This document shows, one piece after another, positions 1 to 5,012 of a stretch of 5,012 nt of DNA. A program made the translations under genes and the position numbers. The DNA is taken from positions 1 through 5,012 of the forward strand of contig JAPYPM010000185.1 of assembly GCA_029937635.1 (NCBI GenBank), written 5' to 3'. Position 1 is the first letter of the stretch; each line of letters opens with the position of its first letter. Under the pieces are notes generated by a model. That model worked only from the letters and a program-made list of their open reading frames with translations, ran no database searches and was not told the DNA's origin. This stretch comes from Nitrospinaceae bacterium. Its GTDB lineage: Bacteria > Nitrospinota > Nitrospinia > Nitrospinales > VA-1.

Positions 1-248
1 AAAAAAAAGAAACCGACACAGACGAGCAGTTTATCTACAAAACTAGAAAAAAAGGTTTTGGTGAGTTTAAATCAAAATTCTGGAATCTTTCTAAAGAAAT
101 CAGAACCGAGATAGGTAGCCACCTTCAAAGAAAAGTCGAACACCTATTCACTCAATTAAAAGTCGAAGGTACACTCGAAATAACAAAAAAAACAACTCCA
201 ATAATAAAGACACCCCCTACCCTTGCACAAGAAATTGCTTCTGCATAA
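1..248 (+). CDS. C-terminal fragment of unrecognised lysine-rich protein
   Basis: An open frame runs in from the left edge and ends at TAA 246-248, giving the last 81 residues; the first full codon is at base 3. There is no in-frame ATG, GTG or TTG, so the start lies outside the window. The visible part is rich in Lys, Glu and Thr. It begins with a charged stretch (KKETDTDEQF), then a probable amphipathic helical segment around residues 25-55 (FWNLSKEIRTEIGSHLQRKV and on), then a Thr/Pro-rich tail ending AQEIASA. I see no signal peptide, membrane segment or catalytic motif. I do not recognise the family. An 81-codon open stretch in such AT-rich DNA, ending just before a convergent gene, supports real coding. 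The helical region faintly recalls phasin-like or other coiled-coil accessory proteins, but this is not strong enough to name. Confidence 0.65.
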   Translation, partial: KKETDTDEQFIYKTRKKGFGEFKSKFWNLSKEIRTEIGSHLQRKVEHLFTQLKVEGTLEITKKTTPIIKTPPTLAQEIASA

Positions 249-315
249 GCCTAGAAAAAAAAATTTACTTTTCCTATAATTATAAAGAGCAATCGTAGAA
301 AAATATCACTTGGTT

Positions 316-3123
316 CTACCCCTTAGCTCTACTTTTAAATTCTAAAACTGATGTGATAGCTGAAGCTGGGACAACCTCTTTACTGTCCTTTGCACGCATT
401 AAAACTTCTAAACGTGGGGTTTTAGGGTCTAAAAACAATTCCCGTGCCTTAGTTGAAACATCAGATTTAGTTAGGTTTTTAATTGCCCGAATAAACTTCT
501 TTTTGAATTCAAAGTCCCCCTCTTCATCCGTTGCCAATGTATAAAGATCTCCAACAACTGCACCAATACTGTCACCTTCTTTTTCAAGTGCAGTAATTTT
601 TGCTTGTCGGTGTTTTTCAAATTCCTCGTCGGAAAGATTAGAAAACATTTTATCCGTTGTTTTAAGCCAAGCTCTAACTCTTTTACTCATTTCAAAAGGA
701 CCATGTGTTGATGATTGAATCAAGAGTCTAAAAAATATCCTATTTTCAGTTCTCTGTTGAAAACTCCAAACAATATATCCTAACTGTTGATTCGTTCTCA
801 TTTGAGTATAAAAATTATTTTCTACAATTGAAGCTATTATTGAGGCTTTAGCCATTAACGCGAGGTCTTTTTCTCCAACTTGAATGGTATATGACAGGGA
901 ATTATTATTATCCTCAACCTCTCGTGAGAATTGGATTAGCTCACCAGTTTTTAAAACTTCAACATCCTGTTCATATCTTTCAATAATAGGAAGCGATTGA
1001 CCATTCAAGGATTTCAGAAGAAGGGAAACGCTTTCTTTAGCTTTTTCGTCGGACCAATTACCATGAATGACTCCAGTGACATATATTTTTTCGTATAGTT
1101 TTTTTGCATACGATTTCACATCAACCAAAGTCAGTGGGTTTAATGCTTTAAGTTTTTCTTCATCCGTATACTGATTATCTAGCAACATAAGCCAATTGTA
1201 GTAACCACCACGTTGGTATGCTTGGCTCAGTTTCTTATTTTCCAAACCTCTAACCATGGCCTCCTTAATATTAATAAATTTTTGTTCATCAATATTTATG
1301 TTCGTTATATTATCAGTGACAAGTTTTATTAAATCTCCAATTCGTTCAGAATAACCACCCAGTGTTAACACAACTCCTTTTTTATTAGTTGACAGTGAAT
1401 AAGATAATCCCGCCTCTTGAATTGGATAAACTAGCTCGTTTAAACTTTCTCTCACAGCAGATTCATAAAGTTTAGCTAATTCCAAATTTTTAGGACTTCT
1501 ATAAACTTGTGGTGTTTCTATTTGAAACATCAAAGCAACTTTAGGCTGGTTGAATTTATGGTCATACATAAACCAAACTTTTGCAACATCGTCCTGCCTA
1601 ATCAAGTGGGGTTTGTCTTCTGTCAATTTTAAGTGATGAGGGATAAAGTTATTTTTTGCCTGATAAAAAATTCCAGAAACCTGTGAGCCGACATTTATTT
1701 TTTTAAAAATATTACCGCCAACCATTTTAAGAGAATATTCAGCATCATAATAAGGTGCAACTTTATCAGTTATCGCATTTTTATGACTCAAAACAACAAG
1801 AGCATTTTCTAGAACTAATGTGTCCAATAAAGCTTTATACGCTTCAGGGTCATATTGCTTTATAAGAAAAGGAAGAGTAAGAACATTTTCCAAACTGAAA
1901 TTCTGCAGCAATGCAGCCTTCCCTGCAATGAAGCCCATTCCTTCATCTGGGTTTTTCCAATCAAAATTAATTTGAGCCATAGTTTGATTCTCTTTAAACG
2001 TATACTCCTCAACACCATGGTCACGTAACATTTGAATATAATTGAATATCAACTCCATTATTCTCTCATAATCACTCAAACCTTTTTGAGTTAGAGAAAC
2101 ACTTATACTAAAAGAATTAATATCTGGATGACTATTTCCCCCACCAGCACTAAGACTAAGAACAAGTCCTTCTTCCTTTAATTTTGAAAGCAATGAACCT
2201 TTACCCTCATGCCCAATCAAAGAACCAATAATGGTGGCAGGCTTACTATCCTTATAATCACTCAAACGTATAGTAGGAAAATCAACTTCAAGAGAACGAA
2301 CATCTTTAATTGTTTTAATTTTCAATAAACGAAATTTCTCTACAAGAGGTTTCCTAAACTCCTTTGGCATCGATGGGATCTCAACTTTATGATTAGGAAT
2401 ATCTAAAAAATGTTTTTGTGCGATTTCATATAAATCTTTCATTGCCATATTTGAAATGAGAGCCAACTTCATATTTGATGCCAAATAATATTTTCCATAA
2501 AAGTCTAATAAAGCAGGCCTATTATCACCAGAAAGGGTATCTTTATTGCCAGTTCCAAACTTAGTTAAGGGATGATTAGGCTCTGAAATTTGGTTACTAA
2601 CAAAACTGCCTCTCCACCCATCGTTCAATTTATTTTTTTGATGCTCATTATTGACAGCTTTCACTTCTCGTTCAGAGTATTTTTTATAAAATAAAGGCGA
2701 TTTAAAAAAATCACTAAACCTATCTAAAGCAGTATCAAAGCCGTCGTGAGAGACCTGAAAAAAGTAATTAGTAATGTCACCACCTGTATATGCATTGCTT
2801 CCTCCAGAATGCTCATCTAGGTATTTCTTAAAAGAACCAACTTCCGGGAATTCTTTTGTTCCTAAAAACAACATGTGCTCAAGATAGTGAGCCAAACCTT
2901 GTTTTTCCACAGGGTCATGTAAATGCCCTACCCCAACTGATAAAGCAGCAGCGCTCCGATGAACATCAGGATCTGAAATCAAAAGAATATCTAGTCCATT
3001 ATTTAGTGAAAAAGTTTTTGTTACTCTTTTATCACCCTTTACAGCCTCAGCTGTAACGACTAAAAGGATAAACAATAAAAATCCTAGAAATACTGTACTC
3101 AACTTCATCACGATACGCTCCAC
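316..3123 (-). CDS. Exported M16 zinc metalloprotease (pitrilysin / insulin-degrading enzyme type)
   Basis: This is a 935-residue zinc endopeptidase predicted to act in the periplasm on peptides small enough to enter its closed chamber (family knowledge). Residues 1-27 form a Sec signal peptide: n-region MERIVMK, a hydrophobic core and a probable cut after TAEA. The inverted zinc motif HYLEH is at 79-83 (H79, catalytic E82, H83) and the third ligand is E160, exactly 77 residues after H83 as in E. coli pitrilysin and human IDE. E153 matches the other conserved acidic residue. FGTGN (189-193) and LIGHEGKGSL (302-311) are family blocks. R776 and Y783 match the C-terminal substrate-contacting Arg and Tyr of IDE. 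The four-domain layout is complete and the length is close to pitrilysin (962). The start is taken as GTG at 3123, six bases after AGGAGG. An ATG 27 bases upstream would put the ribosome site inside the gene, and the ATG at 3108 lies too far from it. No truncation or frameshift is visible. Confidence 0.95.
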   Translation of the reverse strand: MERIVMKLSTVFLGFLLFILLVVTAEAVKGDKRVTKTFSLNNGLDILLISDPDVHRSAAALSVGVGHLHDPVEKQGLAHYLEHMLFLGTKEFPEVGSFKKYLDEHSGGSNAYTGGDITNYFFQVSHDGFDTALDRFSDFFKSPLFYKKYSEREVKAVNNEHQKNKLNDGWRGSFVSNQISEPNHPLTKFGTGNKDTLSGDNRPALLDFYGKYYLASNMKLALISNMAMKDLYEIAQKHFLDIPNHKVEIPSMPKEFRKPLVEKFRLLKIKTIKDVRSLEVDFPTIRLSDYKDSKPATIIGSLIGHEGKGSLLSKLKEEGLVLSLSAGGGNSHPDINSFSISVSLTQKGLSDYERIMELIFNYIQMLRDHGVEEYTFKENQTMAQINFDWKNPDEGMGFIAGKAALLQNFSLENVLTLPFLIKQYDPEAYKALLDTLVLENALVVLSHKNAITDKVAPYYDAEYSLKMVGGNIFKKINVGSQVSGIFYQAKNNFIPHHLKLTEDKPHLIRQDDVAKVWFMYDHKFNQPKVALMFQIETPQVYRSPKNLELAKLYESAVRESLNELVYPIQEAGLSYSLSTNKKGVVLTLGGYSERIGDLIKLVTDNITNINIDEQKFINIKEAMVRGLENKKLSQAYQRGGYYNWLMLLDNQYTDEEKLKALNPLTLVDVKSYAKKLYEKIYVTGVIHGNWSDEKAKESVSLLLKSLNGQSLPIIERYEQDVEVLKTGELIQFSREVEDNNNSLSYTIQVGEKDLALMAKASIIASIVENNFYTQMRTNQQLGYIVWSFQQRTENRIFFRLLIQSSTHGPFEMSKRVRAWLKTTDKMFSNLSDEEFEKHRQAKITALEKEGDSIGAVVGDLYTLATDEEGDFEFKKKFIRAIKNLTKSDVSTKARELFLDPKTPRLEVLMRAKDSKEVVPASAITSVLEFKSRAKG

Positions 3124-3129
3124 AGTAAG

Positions 3130-3135
3130 CCTCCT
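3130..3135 (-). promoter_or_regulatory. Shine-Dalgarno site AGGAGG that decides the protease start
   Basis: Read on the minus strand, a perfect AGGAGG is followed by six bases (CTTACT) and then GTG at 3123-3121. This spacing is ideal for the GTG and poor for the in-frame ATG at 3108, 21 bases away. The site also lies downstream of the other in-frame ATG at 3150. It is the only strong ribosome binding site before any complete or partial gene start in the window. Confidence 0.85.
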
Positions 3136-3162
3136 GTTATGCAAAATCATAAAATAATATTT

Positions 3163-3168
3163 ATTATA
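3163..3168 (-). promoter_or_regulatory. Possible -10 element for the protease gene
   Basis: The minus strand reads TATAAT, an exact sigma-70 -10 hexamer. Transcription would start near 3156, leaving a leader of about 33 bases that includes the AGGAGG. The hexamer 17 bases upstream (TATACT at 3191-3186) matches the -35 consensus at only three positions. TATACT could itself be an alternative -10 element. The surrounding DNA is almost pure A/T, so a chance match is a real possibility. Confidence 0.3.
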
Positions 3169-3245
3169 AATAATTTATTAAGATCAGTATAAAATGAGTT
3201 AGTTATTTATGTAGTTAATTTTTTTTAATCTAAAATGTCAGGGGA

Positions 3246-3259
3246 TAAGTTTTAACTTA
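3246..3259. repeat. 14-base inverted repeat in the transporter-protease gap
   Basis: TAAGTT and AACTTA are exact inverted arms separated by TT. The repeat lies 21 bases past the stop of the transporter gene and about 120 bases before the protease start. It could be a weak hairpin or a protein-binding site. It is not a normal intrinsic terminator for the transporter, because on the minus strand the run of eight T residues comes before the hairpin instead of after it, and the arms have only one G-C pair each. Confidence 0.35.
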
Positions 3260-3279
3260 AAAAAAATAATCTGCTAGCC

Positions 3280-4233
3280 TCACTGAACACTGCCGTCTAT
3301 AGAAATTAAAATAACCCCTAGAATCACAAGCAAACCAGCTAAAATACGTTTCCTCCCATAGGGCTCATTTAGTTTCCAACATCCCCAGTAAACCACCATC
3401 AAAACACTTACTTGGCGAAGAGAAACAATAGTACTCAATTTTTCAAATTGTAAAACCACACAAATTAAACCGTAAGAAAAAGTAGTTGCTACACCAGCTA
3501 GAAAGCATTTTCCCCAATCAATAGACCAGTTATTCATGATTTCATTTCGGGGAATTTTATTAAATATATATATATTACATATGATAAATCCTATGACTGC
3601 TTCTAGAAAAAAAAAAGTTAAACCATTAGAATAAGGTGTCTCTGGATAATAAAACATATATTTATCCATAGCCATTTTGTCCACTAAGCTATAACTCACT
3701 ACTAAAAAAAGAGTGATAAAAGTCCATCGCATATCATTGTGTTTTATAGCTCTACACATATTCTTCAAACCATTAATTAATTTTGCATCGAAATGAAGTA
3801 TGTATATTGCAGAAATAATGACTAACACGGCTAAAATAACTAACAAGCTAATTTTTTCGCCTAAGAAAAACCAAGCAAATAGAGGAACAAATACGGGAGC
3901 AGAACGAGCTATAGGATAAACATAGGATATGTCCTCAGTACTATAGGCTCTAGATAAACTCAGAATATAAAAACCATGTAATATCCCAGAAATTAGAGCC
4001 CACATAAATAGTTCATTCCCTATTTCTAATGGGAAACCAGTAATTAAAAAATAAGCTACTCCTATAAAAATAATCCAAATTCCCTTCAGTGCAGAAAAGC
4101 ATTGTGAATTATTACTGGTTTGAGTAAGAATATTCCAAAAGGAATGGAATAAACTTGAAACAAAAATTAGAAAAATACTGTTATTTGCCAAAATATAGAA
4201 TTTCCACTTAGAATTAGTTGATTTAACAATCAA
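3280..4233 (-). CDS. EamA/DMT-family membrane transporter
   Basis: This 317-residue inner-membrane protein has about ten hydrophobic segments, near residues 18-38, 50-67, 76-94, 104-124, 128-148, 170-186, 204-224, 242-262, 266-286 and 296-313. These fit the two five-helix EamA repeats of the drug/metabolite transporter superfamily. The repeat-end signatures are visible: YPIARSAPVFVPLFAWFFLG followed by E126 in the first half, and LRQVSVLMVV followed by LNEP (E290) and an AGLLVILGVILIS helix in the second. Family members export or import metabolites, amino acids or drugs; the substrate here cannot be read from sequence. The start is uncertain. A TAA lies in frame just upstream, no ATG precedes the first helix, and TTG at 4233 is the longest choice while TTG at 4191 is an alternative just before helix 1. 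Neither has a clear ribosome site. The gene is divergent from the VOC gene with a 55-base gap and lies 156 bases ahead of the protease. Confidence 0.88.
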   Translation of the reverse strand: MIVKSTNSKWKFYILANNSIFLIFVSSLFHSFWNILTQTSNNSQCFSALKGIWIIFIGVAYFLITGFPLEIGNELFMWALISGILHGFYILSLSRAYSTEDISYVYPIARSAPVFVPLFAWFFLGEKISLLVILAVLVIISAIYILHFDAKLINGLKNMCRAIKHNDMRWTFITLFLVVSYSLVDKMAMDKYMFYYPETPYSNGLTFFFLEAVIGFIICNIYIFNKIPRNEIMNNWSIDWGKCFLAGVATTFSYGLICVVLQFEKLSTIVSLRQVSVLMVVYWGCWKLNEPYGRKRILAGLLVILGVILISIDGSVQ

Positions 4234-4288
4234 TGTGTAGATAAATTAAGTAGAACAAGATTATTTAACCAATAAAAATATAAAATTC
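4234..4288. promoter_or_regulatory. Divergent control region between transporter and VOC genes
   Basis: These 55 bases separate two divergent starts and so must hold or overlap the promoters of both genes, assuming both starts are right. The sequence is very AT-rich. TATAAA at 4279-4284 resembles a -10 for the VOC gene, but it sits only four bases before the ATG and has no -35 partner at 17 bases. I see no strong ribosome binding site on either strand and no clear palindrome. Confidence 0.4.
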
Positions 4289-4663
4289 ATGATAAGTAAA
4301 ATCGGTTTTACTGCATACACAGTTTCTAACTTACAACAATCTATTAATTTTTACCAAAACCTACTGGGATTAGAACTATTATTGAACGACACTGGGTGGG
4401 CCGAATTTAACATTTCAGGTCAAAGGTTCGCAATTAATGAAAAAAGTAACAAAACAATCAAAACTAATGAAGCCGGGGCTATTGTTTATTTTGAGGCTAA
4501 TCCAATCGAAGCTATTGTAAAAACTTTAAAGAATAAGGGTGTTAAATTTAAGGGAGAAATTGAAATCTATTCTTATGGAAAGATGATTTTATTTTCAGAC
4601 CCAGATGATAATTCCCTAGGCTTATATGAACTTCCCAATAAAAGAACAAATCATAAAAAATAA
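4289..4663 (+). CDS. VOC-superfamily small protein (glyoxalase/bleomycin-resistance fold), probably metal-free
   Basis: The 124-residue product has the two-module VOC layout: a first beta strand (IGFTAYTV, 5-12), then NLQQSINFYQNLLGLEL (14-30), a middle strand pair near 37-50, a second module from about 63, and the closing signature FSDPDDNSLGLYEL (102-115). The length is normal for a single-domain VOC protein that forms a dimer. Aligned by eye to E. coli glyoxalase I, His5 falls on F7, His74 on A64 and Glu122 on G111, and no Glu is obvious at the Glu56 position. The usual metal site therefore seems absent, which points to a ligand-binding or resistance-type role and away from glyoxalase I. 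That role is inference. The ATG sits just before strand 1 and is the only ATG after an in-frame stop, but it has no visible ribosome site. Its neighbour across the divergent gap is a membrane transporter. Confidence 0.88.
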   Translation: MISKIGFTAYTVSNLQQSINFYQNLLGLELLLNDTGWAEFNISGQRFAINEKSNKTIKTNEAGAIVYFEANPIEAIVKTLKNKGVKFKGEIEIYSYGKMILFSDPDDNSLGLYELPNKRTNHKK

Positions 4664-4742
4664 CTAAAAAATTTATTTCTAGTCCGTTATTATCAAATCA
4701 TTCAAGGGATATTAAATGATGTTGTCTGCTATATATAGATAA

Positions 4743-4754
4743 TGTAATATTACA
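4743..4754. promoter_or_regulatory. 12-base perfect palindrome before moaC, possible operator
   Basis: TGTAATATTACA is its own reverse complement and ends two bases before the moaC ATG. It overlaps a -10-like GATAAT at 4738-4743. If that hexamer is used, transcription would start near 4750, inside the palindrome. The position fits a repressor site or a start-site structure. No regulator can be named from the sequence, and short palindromes occur by chance in DNA this AT-rich. Confidence 0.35.
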
Positions 4755-4756
4755 GT

Positions 4757-5012
4757 ATGGATAATCCTCTAACCCACTTTAATGAAGAAGGACGTGCTCG
4801 TATGGTTGACGTTGGCGAGAAAAGTATCACCCAACGAATAGCTATTGCTACTGGTGAAGTTTACCTTCAACCTAGTACAATGCGTCTAATTAAAGATGGT
4901 GGTATTAAAAAAGGGGATGTATTAGCTGTCGCCCAAGTGGCTGGAATTATGGGTGCCAAAAAAACATCTGATATTATCCCAATGTGCCACCCTCTCCTCC
5001 TAACAAATGTAG
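4757..5012 (+). CDS. moaC: Cyclic pyranopterin monophosphate synthase MoaC, N-terminal part
   Basis: The first 85 residues of MoaC are present; the gene runs off the right edge, and family members are about 160 residues. MoaC converts the 3',8-cyclo-GTP made by MoaA to cyclic pyranopterin monophosphate, an early step of molybdenum cofactor synthesis in the cytoplasm. Visible family blocks are LTHFNEEGRARMVDV (5-19), KKGDVLAVAQVAGIMGAKKT (51-70) and IIPMCHPLLLTNV (73-85). K52 and H78 correspond to the active-site Lys51 and His77 of the E. coli enzyme; the remaining active-site residues lie beyond the window. The start is fixed by an in-frame TAA at 4745-4747, with ATG 4757 the first start codon after it. 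No ribosome binding site is visible, so the message may have a very short leader. It follows the VOC gene by 93 bases in the same direction and is more likely to begin its own unit. Confidence 0.96.
   Translation, partial: MDNPLTHFNEEGRARMVDVGEKSITQRIAIATGEVYLQPSTMRLIKDGGIKKGDVLAVAQVAGIMGAKKTSDIIPMCHPLLLTNV

Noticed and set aside
255..287. Possible terminator for the protease on the minus strand: a run of nine T residues after a weak hairpin containing TATAATTATA.
   Set aside because: The stem is almost entirely A/T with poor pairing outside the ten-base palindrome, too weak for an intrinsic terminator.
353..544. Open frame of 63 codons on the + strand.
   Set aside because: It lies wholly antisense to the conserved C-terminal part of the protease gene, has no ribosome site and no recognisable product.
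2856..3056. Open frame of 66 codons on the + strand.
   Set aside because: It is antisense to the zinc-motif region and N-terminal part of the protease, where sequence is constrained by the protease itself; the translation shows no family features.
3151..3180. Simple AT-rich repeat-like stretch of TTATTA and TAATAA units.
   Set aside because: The units are irregular and explained by near-pure A/T composition; there is no fixed period, so it is not called as a tandem repeat, origin or attachment site.
3256..3285. Run of eight T residues on the minus strand just after the transporter stop, suggesting a terminator.
   Set aside because: No inverted repeat with a G/C-containing stem precedes the T run; GCTAGC there is self-complementary but cannot form a looped hairpin, and CAGTGTTCAGTG is a direct repeat.
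4697..4720. ATCATT and AATGAT inverted arms after the VOC gene.
   Set aside because: A six-pair AT-rich stem with a 12-base loop and no following T run is not a credible terminator.

Overview
The window is AT-rich bacterial DNA holding two partial and three complete protein genes, with short intergenic gaps and no RNA genes, insertion sequences or CRISPR arrays that I can see. The largest protein is a pitrilysin/insulin-degrading-enzyme type protease with a Sec signal peptide. That suits a Gram-negative cell with a periplasm, but the lineage cannot be fixed from this sequence. The MoaC fragment looks, by eye, more like the Firmicutes/deltaproteobacterial form than the E. coli form. I would therefore not call the organism an enteric-type gammaproteobacterium.

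Layout from left to right: (1) the C-terminal end of an unrecognised lysine-rich protein on the + strand, ending at 248. (2) A convergent minus-strand gene for an exported M16 zinc protease (316-3123), best read from a GTG start behind a perfect AGGAGG. (3) An AT-rich 156-base leader (3124-3279) with a possible promoter for the protease and a small inverted repeat. (4) A minus-strand EamA/DMT-family membrane transporter (3280-4233). (5) A 55-base divergent gap. (6) A plus-strand gene for a small VOC (glyoxalase/bleomycin-resistance fold) protein (4289-4663). (7) A 93-base gap carrying a perfect 12-base palindrome just before the next start. (8) The first 85 residues of moaC, which makes cyclic pyranopterin monophosphate in molybdenum cofactor synthesis, cut by the right edge.

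The genes do not form one obvious pathway. The most suggestive pairing is the transporter and the VOC protein. They are divergent, share a 55-base control region, and the VOC protein appears to lack the usual metal ligands, so it may bind a small molecule rather than act as a metal-dependent glyoxalase. The protease and the transporter point the same way but are separated by 156 bases with a possible promoter, so co-transcription is uncertain. I found no convincing new biological system here; the findings are modest and mostly concern start sites, missing ligands and small palindromes.
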